Below, piece by piece: positions 1-8,621 of a DNA stretch of 49,054 nt. The translations under genes and the position numbers were made by a program. Every line of letters starts with the position of its first letter. Positions within the stretch are counted from its first letter, which is position 1. Origin of the DNA: Lentisphaeraceae bacterium (GTDB taxonomy: Bacteria; Verrucomicrobiota; Lentisphaeria; Lentisphaerales; Lentisphaeraceae). The notes under the pieces are model-generated. The model was not told the DNA's origin. It did not search any database and saw only the letters and a list, made by a program, of their open reading frames with translations. The DNA is taken from NCBI GenBank assembly GCA_021232515.1, contig JAJPOQ010000137.1, positions 1 to 49,054 of the forward strand, in the 5' to 3' direction.

Positions 1-188
1 TTTATTGTCCAAGATAAAATATGGCCTAAATGCACTTCTTCATTATTATCCGTTTATCACAGAACTTGAGACATTACCAATAATTAACAGGATATTTTAT
101 TGTATATAAAAAATAAGATTCATATATAAATCCTACAAAAAGAGTGGTTTTAAAGGTTGGAGTATTAGTCAAGAAAATGGACTAAGCA
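1..188. other. Intergenic / window edge, no gene seen
   Basis: This AT-rich stretch lies downstream of the minus-strand FG-GAP gene. I see no convincing reading frame, RNA gene or strong terminator hairpin in it. Part of a promoter or 3' region of a gene beyond the window edge could lie here. Confidence 0.5.
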
Positions 189-1268
189 TTACTTTGTTTG
201 TTTAAACCAAATAACATTATTACTCCCTTGACCGGCGACAAGAATGTCCTTTTCACCGTCTAGATCAATATCAAAAATGCGTATATCATACGCTTTCTGA
301 TCAGTCAAAATAATATGTTTCTTGAAATTCATATGGCAGGTATTTTCATACCAGGCAACTACACTTGATTGATAACCGCAAGTGACAATATCTAAATCGC
401 CATCTCCATCTATATCACCAATATCAAGACTATGTGGACACTCCATGTCCTTATCTATTTTTATAATAGAATTGTCTTTGCCTGAAATAATGTTAACGCC
501 TTTGCCATGACCATTGGAGACTACATAATCAATAGAACCATCATTGTTGAAATCTGCAGGATAGATATTTGTCGCACCTTCTTGGTCTTTTAAAAGAAGA
601 CTTTTCTTCCAAGGCGAAGTTAACGAATCGGTTGATTTATAGAGGGCAAAGTAATTTCCATTTTTAAACGGAGCTCCTTTCGCACCAGCACATAAAGCTT
701 TTTTACCATCTAGCTCAAAGATCTTAAAATAGTGAGAGCCACCTTCAGCATTTTTATCAGCTATTTTATAAGTCTGCCATTTATTATCGCCAAGGTTCTT
801 AAACCAACAGATTGAGTTTGGATACTTGCCTTTGTCATTGAAACTATTGGCGATCACATCGACTTTACCATCGTTATCCATATCTAAAGTTTCAACTGCA
901 TGAGTGCCTTTGAGTTCATTGCTAATAAGATGAAACTGCCACTCATCTTTCCAGATATTTTTAGGAGCCTCTAGCCAGAAAAGGTCACTTAGACCGCCGA
1001 TATAGTCAATGTCGCCATCTCCATCTATATCCGCAGATGCAGAGTGAATCGGTCGAACTTTTTTGGCTATAGTAATTTTCTTTTTACCGTCAGCAGAAAC
1101 TAGAAACATGTTATTTTCTGCTGAGAAGATTATTTCAACACTACCGTCATTATCGAAATCAGCTGCTATAGCGGTATTACAACGCTTACCTTTATAAACT
1201 TCAGTCGCCTGCCACTCTACTGCAAGAGTTGACGACATAAAGATAAGAGAAATAATAAATAGTTTCAT
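189..1268 (-). CDS. Secreted FG-GAP/VCBS-repeat beta-propeller protein
   Basis: This 359-residue protein has a short signal peptide (MKLFIISLIFMSSTLAVEW). At least six acidic calcium-loop motifs recur at regular spacing: DFDNDGSVEI, DIDGDGDIDY, DMDNDGKVDV, DFNNDGSIDY, DIDGDGDLDI and DIDLDGEKDI. This is the signature of FG-GAP/VCBS (integrin alpha-like) repeats, which fold as a calcium-stabilised beta-propeller. The protein is therefore probably exported and used for binding or adhesion, or as a scaffold in the envelope. No catalytic domain is visible, and the ligand cannot be named. It lies 59 bases downstream of the PhoD-like gene on the same strand, so the two could share a transcript. It differs from the YVTN-type propeller at 8622-9782, which has no such acidic loops. 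Confidence 0.85.
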   Translation of the reverse strand: MKLFIISLIFMSSTLAVEWQATEVYKGKRCNTAIAADFDNDGSVEIIFSAENNMFLVSADGKKKITIAKKVRPIHSASADIDGDGDIDYIGGLSDLFWLEAPKNIWKDEWQFHLISNELKGTHAVETLDMDNDGKVDVIANSFNDKGKYPNSICWFKNLGDNKWQTYKIADKNAEGGSHYFKIFELDGKKALCAGAKGAPFKNGNYFALYKSTDSLTSPWKKSLLLKDQEGATNIYPADFNNDGSIDYVVSNGHGKGVNIISGKDNSIIKIDKDMECPHSLDIGDIDGDGDLDIVTCGYQSSVVAWYENTCHMNFKKHIILTDQKAYDIRIFDIDLDGEKDILVAGQGSNNVIWFKQTK

Positions 1269-1327
1269 AGTTTTTTTTTATATCCTAAAAATTTAAAGTC
1301 ATGACGATTATATCAAAGATTCACAGC

Positions 1328-3160
1328 TTAATCATCACTCTTATTTGCATGTACTGGCTCAGCATATTGTAGTTCGCCAGTCAACGCATCATAAAACTTG
1401 AAAATCACATGTGGTTTAGGAAAAGCTATTAGTCTTTCCCCACCTAAATCCTGTGGATTATTAAATACATTATTAACCTGTACGACACAAAAGTGTGGAA
1501 ACTTTCTAGCAACGCGAGGAATATCGTCTAAAGCAGTAGTTGACCAACGTATATCACAAGCTCTTGGACCATACTTAAAAGGCCCGTTTACTGGGCGACC
1601 ACCTTCATCACTGGGGCGATGGTTGACTGAATTATGAGGTCCAGAAGCAAATTCCCAGACAGAGTCGGTTATCTTGACGGCATAAGAGTTATGAAGGTCT
1701 CCTGAGAGAATGAAAACTTTCTTATTCAGACCATCCCAAAAGTTAAGAAGTTTTTCACGCTCATCAAAGAAAACTGTCCATGCATCATCTTTAGTTGCCG
1801 CAAATTGATTGGCTCCACCGCCGCCACCAACATGAGGGACCATGAAGTTTACAGAGGACACGACAAAATAAAAATCAGCATCTTTTTTATTCATGACATC
1901 CATCAACCAATCACGCTGTTTCTTGCCTAGCATACTTATGCCTTTTTTGCCCGGGTTCTTTATGTCATGGACATCTCGGTGAGACTTAGTATCGAGCAAG
2001 AGAAAACGACAATTGGCAATCTTGAATGTACTGTATGAGTAGCGACCGATTGAGTAGCCAGCAGTTCCTGTAGCTTGTGCTGGTGGGCTTATTTGAACGC
2101 GATGCTTATCTAAAACTTTTACAATGCTGTAGACCCTTGCATTTGGATCACCGCCTTTGAAGTCGCCATTGTCCCCATCCATATTCCCGGCATCTTTATC
2201 CCCCCAGTGAATGTGAAGGTTTGAGGCTTGCTCAAGATCAATTTTAGTGAAATCGGCTTCAGGATCGAAAAGGATGTCAGAATTTGCATTGAGCTTTGCT
2301 TTGCCAAAATGAATCTTTTGTTGTGTCGCAGTTGGATTAGCCCAACCTAAATAGTCATACCAACCCTGAACGCCTATATCGCGAAAAACAGCCCGGCGAC
2401 TTCTGTAGCCTTCTGTACCCGCACCAATTATATCGTTAACTAATTCATGATCATCGAAAGTGAAAAAAGCTGGTGTGTTTCGGTGCCACTCCATGAGGTT
2501 CGGAGCACGAGCAATATAGGTCTTATAATTCTCCCAAACACCACTTAGATGAGGTGTCGTCTCTAAGATTTTAGGTAGTTCCTTTGAAGCTGTTTGCTCT
2601 TGCCACTCCTCAGGAGAGAATTCACGTTTTTCTTCATATATGAAGTCGCCATTATGAATGACAAAATCTATTTCATTCCGAAACTTTTGATTAAGAGTAT
2701 CATAGACAGGCATACTAGGCCCGAGCCCGTTACTTGGGTGTTGGTTATTACCACAAGCAAACTCAAAATTGAAGTTAAATAAGCCTTCAGGGTTAAGCTT
2801 AGACTTTAATAGTTCAGGATCTCTCAATGTCGTAAAAGATCCAGTCTGACATTCGCTCCCATCTTCAGAATGAACACTAAAAAAGTATTTTTGCCCTGAC
2901 TCAAGATTTTTTAGAATTATGACGCCAGTGTTATCTTTACCTGAAAGAGTTTGTACAGTGGCTGATTTATTGGAATATTCCCCTTCTTTTATACCATAAG
3001 AGACATAGAACTCTCCGGCGATATCTGTTCTTGCCCAAATAGCAACACCGTCTGAGCTAATCTTCCCAAGAATAGGACCGTGAGATATATTGCTTTTTCT
3101 CGTGCTAGAACAAGAACATAATAGGAGTATTGCGAAAAGAATTAGAGACGAAAGTTTCAT
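1328..3160 (-). CDS. PhoD-like alkaline phosphatase/phosphodiesterase lipoprotein
   Basis: This 610-residue protein begins with a lipoprotein signal (hydrophobic stretch, then LLLCSC), so it is probably lipid-anchored in the envelope. Residues about 25-110 resemble the fibronectin-like PhoD N-terminal domain (SHGPILGKISSDGVAIWAR). The remainder is a calcineurin-like metallophosphatase of the PhoD type. Visible metal-site motifs are FACGNNQHPS, HNGDFIYEE (GD-x-IY), FFTFDDHELVND (DDHE), VVSSVNFMVPH and LSGDLHNSYAVK (GD-x-H). PhoD enzymes hydrolyse phosphomono- and phosphodiesters using Fe/Ca, so a role in phosphate scavenging or teichoic/phospholipid-like diester cleavage is plausible, but the substrate is not shown. 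An insertion of about 100 residues around 280-370 (glycine/aspartate-rich, GDKDAGNMDGDNGDFKGG) separates the DDHE motif from the later metal motifs. Open frames on the opposite strand are shadows of this gene. Confidence 0.87.
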   Translation of the reverse strand: MKLSSLILFAILLLCSCSSTRKSNISHGPILGKISSDGVAIWARTDIAGEFYVSYGIKEGEYSNKSATVQTLSGKDNTGVIILKNLESGQKYFFSVHSEDGSECQTGSFTTLRDPELLKSKLNPEGLFNFNFEFACGNNQHPSNGLGPSMPVYDTLNQKFRNEIDFVIHNGDFIYEEKREFSPEEWQEQTASKELPKILETTPHLSGVWENYKTYIARAPNLMEWHRNTPAFFTFDDHELVNDIIGAGTEGYRSRRAVFRDIGVQGWYDYLGWANPTATQQKIHFGKAKLNANSDILFDPEADFTKIDLEQASNLHIHWGDKDAGNMDGDNGDFKGGDPNARVYSIVKVLDKHRVQISPPAQATGTAGYSIGRYSYSTFKIANCRFLLLDTKSHRDVHDIKNPGKKGISMLGKKQRDWLMDVMNKKDADFYFVVSSVNFMVPHVGGGGGANQFAATKDDAWTVFFDEREKLLNFWDGLNKKVFILSGDLHNSYAVKITDSVWEFASGPHNSVNHRPSDEGGRPVNGPFKYGPRACDIRWSTTALDDIPRVARKFPHFCVVQVNNVFNNPQDLGGERLIAFPKPHVIFKFYDALTGELQYAEPVHANKSDD

Positions 3161-3474
3161 AGGTGATCCGTATATTGAAAAATTGACGTTTTATAGAAGG
3201 AAACAAAGTCTTTCCCTTAAAAAGAGAACCTAACTATTTAAAACAAAAGAATATCTTTATCGTGACAAAAGAATCACATCCTTAGAATGCATTCATCATT
3301 TTAACAAAAAAAATAGCTTTTTGTTAACCACTAAATTGCAATAAAAGACGATATTTGTTTAATGAAATACTAAGATCAGTTTTGAAAAAAGCTGGTGACT
3401 GAAAATGTAAGGAATAACCATAGTCTAATAACAAAGAGGGTTATTAGACCACAGGTATGGGAGGATATTCTAGT
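3161..3474. other. Intergenic region between two minus-strand genes
   Basis: These 314 bases hold the likely promoter of the PhoD-like gene (poly-A/T-rich 3180-3380) and, at 3423-3449, the hairpin that ends the dehydrogenase transcript. No small ORF with a convincing start is seen, and no specific promoter boxes can be assigned. Confidence 0.5.
3423..3449 (-). terminator. Hairpin downstream of sugar dehydrogenase gene
   Basis: A perfect 10-base inverted repeat, GTCTAATAAC / GTTATTAGAC, with a 7-base loop lies 26 bases after the stop codon at 3475. It is not followed by a clear U-tract on the minus strand, so it may stabilise the 3' end or need a factor for termination. Confidence 0.5.
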
Positions 3475-5172
3475 TTAATGCTCTTTGATTTTATTCAGCT
3501 TAAAAATAGTCCTGACCATTTCAGTAACATCTTTTTCGTTATGTTGAGGATGTGGCATCATTGGTATTGGCCCCCATACCCCAGCGCCACCTTTTATGAT
3601 TTTACCGATAAGGTCTGCAGTAGATTTCTCTTCTGTCGCCTTATAACGTTTTGCTATTTCAAAGAAGCTTGGTCCGATCCTTTTACCGGCCCATTGGTGA
3701 CAGCTAAAACAGTCACTATTTGCCATAAGTTTAAAACCCTTATCTGTCTTAGATAAACCTTCAGGTAAATCATTTTTATTTACAATTGAAGCAAGGCTGA
3801 GTGCAGACGAGCTTGAACCTTTATTATCAATTCTAACTAAGAACCCAGCGCCGCCTATAAGACCTTTCTTTTTCTTAAGGAAATAAAGTACATGGATACG
3901 ACCTTTAGGACCTATTTTTATATTTACAGGTTGGCCAAATGTTACACTTGGAAGAATTGGTAGTATGTCTTTGATATTTCCTTGTTCATCCAACTTAACG
4001 GCTTTAATCCAACCACGGACAAACTCACCGATGATCCATGAATTGTCATATTTCTTTGGAAGGCTTTCATTAATTAAATAAGAAGACTTCCTGCGGAAAA
4101 TTGGGCCTGCTATAGCAGACTCACCACCTCCACCTAATTGTGGAAACTCATCCTGAACACCTTCATACCAAATCAATGGTTTTTGTGATGGAGGCAATTC
4201 TTTTAAACCGGTATTCCCTAAATGGTCATTTATTGGTTTATCAGGATTGAACTTAGCTTTAGGTTGTCGCGCTGTATAATCATAGTTTGTAAAGGCTTGC
4301 TGATCCGCGATCACCAGTGGATAACCATAAAAGCCAGCTTTCTTAGCAAGGTTAAATTCATCGTAACCATCAGGAGTCATACCTTGAGGGATATTTGTCC
4401 CTGGGACCCACTTGTTTGGTGGACCATTCTCTCCCCATAAAAGCCAGCCTGTTTGTTTGTCTATACTTATGCGAAATGGATTCCTTAAACCCATTATATA
4501 GATCTCCGGCTTAGTCTTAGCAGTACCTACGGGGAAAAGGTTTCCTTTAGGGATCGTATATGTACCATCCTCCTCTGGCTTGATTCTAAGAATTTTGCCA
4601 CGTAAATCATTTGTATTTGCAGACGTTTTACATGAAAATAAGTACTCTGATCGAATCTGGTTGTCTCCTGTAGAAAGATAAAGTAAACCATCTGCATCAA
4701 AGGCTATAGAACCAGCTTCATGTATACGTCCTGGTTTATAGGCAGCTCGAACTGTAAGCAAGACTTTCTCGGACTCTTTTTGTAACAAGCCTTCCTTATA
4801 CTCAAAACGACCTAGTACATGATTGTGGTGACCCGGATCATCAGCAGTTGGAGGTAAAGTATGGTAAAGGTAAACCCAGCTATTTTTATCGAAGTTTGGA
4901 TCTATGCATATTCCCATAAACCCAGCTTCTTTATCTAAGTGAGTTTCGAGTTGTAGGACAACTTTTGTTTGATTTGTCTTTGGATCGTAAAGCTTTACAG
5001 TCCCTTCTCTTTCTGCAATGAAGATTCGACCGTCTGAAGTAATCGACATCTCCATGCCTGAGTTAATCTCTTGAGCAAGAATAGTGACTTCTAGATTCTC
5101 ATCTCCATCGATTTGAGCAGATAAAGAAAAGCCTAATAGGCAGATAATTATAAACACACACTTCATGATCAT
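3475..5172 (-). CDS. PQQ-type sugar dehydrogenase with C-terminal cytochrome c
   Basis: This 565-residue secreted protein has a signal peptide ending near FSLSAQ. Residues about 30-450 match the glucose/sorbosone dehydrogenase (soluble PQQ GDH-like) propeller: EITSDGRIFIAEREG-type start, GFMGICIDPNF, WVYLYHTLP, the central LRGKILRIKPEEDG, LRNPFRIS and WGENGPP. The last ~80 residues hold one CxxCH haem site (CFSCH) with a probable distal methionine in PIPMMPHP. Such fusions oxidise a sugar or polyol with PQQ and pass electrons to the attached haem and then to periplasmic carriers. The substrate is unknown. The gene begins 3 bases after the DUF1080 stop codon, so the two form an operon. A second ATG at 5166 (MKCVF) has better spacing from the AAGAG upstream and may be the true start. 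Several Cys codons at the start create a TGTGTGT run in the message. Confidence 0.85.
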   Translation of the reverse strand: MIMKCVFIIICLLGFSLSAQIDGDENLEVTILAQEINSGMEMSITSDGRIFIAEREGTVKLYDPKTNQTKVVLQLETHLDKEAGFMGICIDPNFDKNSWVYLYHTLPPTADDPGHHNHVLGRFEYKEGLLQKESEKVLLTVRAAYKPGRIHEAGSIAFDADGLLYLSTGDNQIRSEYLFSCKTSANTNDLRGKILRIKPEEDGTYTIPKGNLFPVGTAKTKPEIYIMGLRNPFRISIDKQTGWLLWGENGPPNKWVPGTNIPQGMTPDGYDEFNLAKKAGFYGYPLVIADQQAFTNYDYTARQPKAKFNPDKPINDHLGNTGLKELPPSQKPLIWYEGVQDEFPQLGGGGESAIAGPIFRRKSSYLINESLPKKYDNSWIIGEFVRGWIKAVKLDEQGNIKDILPILPSVTFGQPVNIKIGPKGRIHVLYFLKKKKGLIGGAGFLVRIDNKGSSSSALSLASIVNKNDLPEGLSKTDKGFKLMANSDCFSCHQWAGKRIGPSFFEIAKRYKATEEKSTADLIGKIIKGGAGVWGPIPMMPHPQHNEKDVTEMVRTIFKLNKIKEH

Positions 5173-5175
5173 CTC

Positions 5176-5799
5176 TTATAAACTTTTTATACGAATATTT
5201 CGAAATCTATGAATGCCACCTTTGCCATGGTGCTGAAGTGCAATACTTCCTTGAGAAAACTTATCGTCATGAATATCCGCTGTCTGGACACCATTTAGCC
5301 ATATTTGAATATGACTACCTTGGCAGACTATACGGATTTTATTCCATTGGTTTTTCTTGAATAAATCTTTAGTCTTAGCATGAAAATCATCAAACTGACC
5401 CACTTTCTTTTTTACTGGATAAACCCATCCAGAACCGATAGCAAATATTGACCCTGTAATAGAACCTGCTACTTCACATTGATAACCAATCGGTTTAGAC
5501 TTTGCTGTCTCGTTAATTCTAAAACCAATTCCAGAGTTATAAGAGTCTTTTGGCATAAGAACCTCAACTTTAAGCTCAAAGTCAGTAAATACTTTATCGT
5601 TGAGTAGCCACAGGTTTTTGTCAGTTAATATCGTAATTTCATTATTATTCGCTTTCACTTGCCCATCTACTTTGGAGCTCCAGCCCGAAAGGTCTTTGCC
5701 ATCAAATAGTGAAATCCAATTATCACTGTTCATTGTTGAACAGGATGTAACCAACATGATAAAAAGTAAACTTAGTGAATATCTCGCCATTTCAATCAT
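5176..5799 (-). CDS. DUF1080 (3-keto-disaccharide hydrolase family) lipoprotein
   Basis: This 207-residue protein has a lipoprotein signal (LLFIMLVTSC). The mature part is a single DUF1080 domain: WISLFDGKDLSGW at the start, FTDFELKVEVLMPKDSYNSG and GYQCEV in the middle, and WNKIRIVCQGSHIQIWLNG with a GSIALQHHGKGG loop near the end. DUF1080 is a concanavalin-like jelly roll; some members cleave 3-keto-glycosides, which gave the family its newer name. The start at 5799 is preceded by AGGAG with 8-base spacing. It is the first gene of a two-gene operon with a sugar dehydrogenase, and oxidation followed by hydrolysis of a glycoside on the cell surface would fit. Whether the neighbour makes 3-keto sugars is not known, since PQQ propeller enzymes often oxidise other positions. 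Confidence 0.85.
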   Translation of the reverse strand: MIEMARYSLSLLFIMLVTSCSTMNSDNWISLFDGKDLSGWSSKVDGQVKANNNEITILTDKNLWLLNDKVFTDFELKVEVLMPKDSYNSGIGFRINETAKSKPIGYQCEVAGSITGSIFAIGSGWVYPVKKKVGQFDDFHAKTKDLFKKNQWNKIRIVCQGSHIQIWLNGVQTADIHDDKFSQGSIALQHHGKGGIHRFRNIRIKSL

Positions 5800-5842
5800 C
5801 TATAACTCTCCTATAAATTTATAGATTATAAGAAATATTATC

Positions 5843-5865
5843 GCAGGATTATAGCGAAATCCTGC
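5843..5865 (-). terminator. Hairpin between pseudopilin and DUF1080 genes
   Basis: An 8-base inverted repeat, GCAGGATT / AATCCTGC, with a 7-base loop lies about 80 bases after the pseudopilin stop codon. On the minus strand it is followed by a moderately T-rich stretch. It probably separates the pseudopilin transcript from the DUF1080 operon. Confidence 0.5.
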
Positions 5866-5945
5866 ACTGATAAGTCGTTAAATAGCACAATAATTGCATA
5901 TTTGAGATTTTATGAAAATAACATTATTTGTATCAGGGATGAGAT

Positions 5946-6593
5946 TTACTTTTCGATATCCCAGAAAGTATCTAGCCAACTTGTTTTGGTATATAAGTAT
6001 GTTGCTGACTTAGCCTTGCTACTACCATCCAAGTAACTAACATTTGCCTTATTGAAGTGACGAGCAATCTTTACCTGGTCTGTTCCATCTTGTACTTTCT
6101 CTGCAATAAAGTAGTTGGCTCTCATACGAGGCCAGTTGTTATAGGAGTCAATCAATAGAGCTGTCTGAGTCGAGGTCGCTCGGCTAAGGTTTCGAGGTGG
6201 CAGAAAAGCTAAAGCGTCGTCACCAGTCACTGCTATACTCATGGCTATATTTGACTGCCAACTAGCATTGACTACAGTCGCAACGGGACAAGTTTGAACA
6301 GGGCTAATAATAGTATAGATATCACCTTCTGGCAGATAGTTTGGAACAAGACGTTCATTCCATCTTGGTCCACCAGCCTCTTTATGATATGGACCATAAC
6401 CACCATTGTCAGAGATATATGAAAACGTTGCTATACCAAGTTGCCTTTGGTTACTCAGACAAACAGCCTGCATCGTTTTCAACCTAGCTTTTGAAACTGA
6501 TGGAAGTAATAGGCTCATCAATATACCGATGATCGCAACGACAACTAAAAGTTCAATCAGAGTAAATTTATTAGCTTTTGGCAAAACACTCAT
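5946..6593 (-). CDS. Prepilin-like (type II secretion pseudopilin-type) protein
   Basis: This protein of about 215 residues has a class III (prepilin) signal. A short basic leader is followed by [20 protein letters not shown], with Glu at mature position 5 as expected for PilD-type processing and N-methylation. The C-terminus carries the H-X9-DG motif (HFNKANVSYLDG), typical of the large orphan pseudopilin family in Planctomycetes, Verrucomicrobia and Lentisphaerae. These are thought to sit in the inner membrane and project outward, but their substrates are not established. I place the start at 6593, because AAAAAAGG lies 7 bases upstream of it but only 1 base upstream of the alternative ATG at 6599. 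The spacer between that site and the start reads TATGTGT, like the pseudopilin at 24343. Confidence 0.88.
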   Translation of the reverse strand: MSVLPKANKFTLIELLVVVAIIGILMSLLLPSVSKARLKTMQAVCLSNQRQLGIATFSYISDNGGYGPYHKEAGGPRWNERLVPNYLPEGDIYTIISPVQTCPVATVVNASWQSNIAMSIAVTGDDALAFLPPRNLSRATSTQTALLIDSYNNWPRMRANYFIAEKVQDGTDQVKIARHFNKANVSYLDGSSKAKSATYLYTKTSWLDTFWDIEK

Positions 6594-6680
6594 ACACATA
6601 CCTTTTTTATAGAAAAATATTCACACATAGTCTTTAACGACATGAGCTTAACAAAAAGGATATGGAATTATATTTTAAAA

Positions 6681-7754
6681 CTATTTAAGCATAGCAATGA
6701 CTTTATCGAGGTCTTTGGCTCTTTTAGACCAAAGGTACTTTGTTGCTAATTTTGAGTTAAAACTTTTATCGCTTGCAGAAGCAATAAGAACTTTGGCTAA
6801 TTGTTTTGCACTACCTGGTCTATAAAAATACTCTTCAAGACTTTTGAGGACTTCTGGATAAGCTTGGTGTTTGGGGACTATGGGTATGCAACCAGCAGCG
6901 AGTGCTTCTACAACTGCAATGCCAAAGAACTCGTGGTTTGCTGTAGAGACGAAAAAGTCTGCTTGCTTGAGTATATCCATATATTCTTGGCGGCTTTCAG
7001 CATAACCAAAATATTTGATTTGATTGGTAAATTCACATCGACCTTTTTCAATGCACTCTAACTTGGTGTGCATTTCTTCTCCAAGAAAATATAATTCAAA
7101 AGAGAAATCTCGATCAACAAGGTATTTTAAAGCTTTGAAGAGAAGTTCTGGATTCTTATCTAGCTCCCAACGTGCTGCCCAAACTATTTTTATAGGATCA
7201 CTAAGAGGTCTTTCTTCTTTACAGACAAAATCATCGTCAATTGCTTGGTACTGTACGATAGTTTTTTGTCGGATTTTTTTAGTTACATCTATGTCAATCA
7301 AAGGCTTAGGCTTGAGAAGTTTCTCCGCGGCAGTTAAGAAATCATCGCGATGGAACTCTGAATTAAACCAGACTTGGTCGGCAACTAAAGCTGATTTTAT
7401 ATTGATCATACAAAGACTTAAGTCGAACTTCATGTGATCACTTTCTGGGTACGTTAGCTGATTCTCATGAAAATAGACGATTATAGGAATATCCCTCACT
7501 TCTGGGGTCATGGCCCTAAAGTCAGTCACATTCATCATAGAAGTACAGAATATGACGTCCCAGCGTTTGCCCTCGTCCCAGAGCTTCTTTACTTGTTCTG
7601 AAAGTTCAACTGCCGCGAACTGTAATCGCCACTTCCAGTAAGTTCCTTCTAAAGTTAATAAGGCCCATTCATGCTGGCTTCTGGAAATCCAGCCATTTAT
7701 AAAAGCTTTATGGGAGCCACCATGAAATGGGTTTAAGCCTAGGACCCTTTTCAT
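6681..7754 (-). CDS. DUF3524/GTDC1-like glycosyltransferase (bacterial QTMAN homologue)
   Basis: This 357-residue soluble protein has an N-terminal DUF3524 domain followed by a GT4-type Rossmann domain. The opening LNPFHGGSHKAFINGW and the block LLTLEGTYWKWRLQFAAVEL correspond to the conserved YGGSHK and WHWR segments I recall from animal GTDC1, now known as QTMAN, which mannosylates queuosine in tRNA-Asp from GDP-mannose. The C-terminal half has KIVWAARWELDKNPE, then ADFFVSTANHEFFGIAVVEALAAGCIPIVP, the E-x7-E nucleotide-sugar motif of GT4 enzymes. No signal peptide or membrane segment is seen, so it acts in the cytoplasm. Its ATG overlaps the stop codon of the upstream esterase by one base (TAATG), so translation is coupled. 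The acceptor in bacteria is unknown; a tRNA-queuosine target is a family-based inference. Confidence 0.82.
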   Translation of the reverse strand: MKRVLGLNPFHGGSHKAFINGWISRSQHEWALLTLEGTYWKWRLQFAAVELSEQVKKLWDEGKRWDVIFCTSMMNVTDFRAMTPEVRDIPIIVYFHENQLTYPESDHMKFDLSLCMINIKSALVADQVWFNSEFHRDDFLTAAEKLLKPKPLIDIDVTKKIRQKTIVQYQAIDDDFVCKEERPLSDPIKIVWAARWELDKNPELLFKALKYLVDRDFSFELYFLGEEMHTKLECIEKGRCEFTNQIKYFGYAESRQEYMDILKQADFFVSTANHEFFGIAVVEALAAGCIPIVPKHQAYPEVLKSLEEYFYRPGSAKQLAKVLIASASDKSFNSKLATKYLWSKRAKDLDKVIAMLK

Positions 7755-8518
7755 TATTCCTTAACCTGATTAAAAAGCCACTTTAAAACTTCTGGATTAT
7801 TATAAGTAGGCGTAAATGAGTCATGACCAGTGTTTGGGTACTCGGTATATTTTACATTTGCCTTCACTTTTTTCAGGGCTTTATACATATCTTGAGAACG
7901 TTTGGTCTTCACGACAGAGTCACTATCTCCATGAAAAATCCATATCGGCAAATCTTTGAGTGTTGTCGCTTGTGCAGTATCGCCACCACCACAGATAGGT
8001 ATAGCTGCGGCAAACAAAGCTGGTTCACGCTGAATTATATCCCAACAACCAAAGCCACCTAAGGAAAGACCAGTAGCGTAAACTCTTTTAGTATCAACCG
8101 GCAAGTCTTCAATCAATGACTTCATCATCGCAATAGTAAGTGTCATAGTTTGATTGGGCTTTTCTGGCATAGTGTGACTGTCTCCATACCAAGGCGTTTC
8201 AACCCATCGTTCACCGGATGGACACTGAGGTGATACAACTATGGCATTTAGCTTATTCTTTTTTATATAAGCTTTGAGTTCCATTGGCCCACGATTTTCT
8301 TTAAGTTGAGCTTTGTTATCACTGCCTCGTAAACTAGAGCCGTGCAGAGTCAGAACCAATGAATACTTTTTAGACTTATCAAAGTCTGCAGGTTTAAATA
8401 GACGATAGTTCAATGATTTACCATTTTGCTCAAAACTTTTGAACTCGAAGTCCAGTTCGTTCGCTTTCATGACGTTCACCATAGAGAATAGTACAAAGAT
8501 AGATATGAGAAGTTTCAT
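7754..8518 (-). CDS. Secreted alpha/beta-hydrolase (esterase, PHB-depolymerase-like)
   Basis: This 254-residue protein has a signal peptide (MKLLISIFVLFSMVNVMKAN). The fold is that of CE1/esterase-D-like serine hydrolases: oxyanion segment LTLHGSSLRG, nucleophile elbow GLSLGG with Ser about 152, acid in IFHGDSD (Asp about 198-200) and catalytic His about 232 in NTGHDSF. Relatives include feruloyl or acetyl esterases and prolyl-oligopeptidase-like proteins of marine polysaccharide degraders. Removal of acyl groups from a glycan is therefore likely, but the substrate is not shown. The gene is coupled to the downstream DUF3524 glycosyltransferase by a one-base overlap, an odd pairing of a secreted enzyme with a cytoplasmic one. 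It is divergent from the propeller gene at 8622 across about 100 bases. Confidence 0.85.
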   Translation of the reverse strand: MKLLISIFVLFSMVNVMKANELDFEFKSFEQNGKSLNYRLFKPADFDKSKKYSLVLTLHGSSLRGSDNKAQLKENRGPMELKAYIKKNKLNAIVVSPQCPSGERWVETPWYGDSHTMPEKPNQTMTLTIAMMKSLIEDLPVDTKRVYATGLSLGGFGCWDIIQREPALFAAAIPICGGGDTAQATTLKDLPIWIFHGDSDSVVKTKRSQDMYKALKKVKANVKYTEYPNTGHDSFTPTYNNPEVLKWLFNQVKE

Positions 8519-8621
8519 TATTGACCGAGTTTAAGAAATTCTATTTTTATTAATTAACAGTTTTCACTGTAACCTTATCCGCAAAACCGGTATAGACATA
8601 ATTATTAACTAAAGGAATTCT

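Noticed and set aside
1398..2782. Open frames of 60-80 codons antisense to the PhoD-like gene
   Set aside because: They lie wholly inside a gene with clear domain motifs, lack ribosome sites and have no recognisable composition of their own. Similar antisense frames under most large genes were dropped for the same reason.
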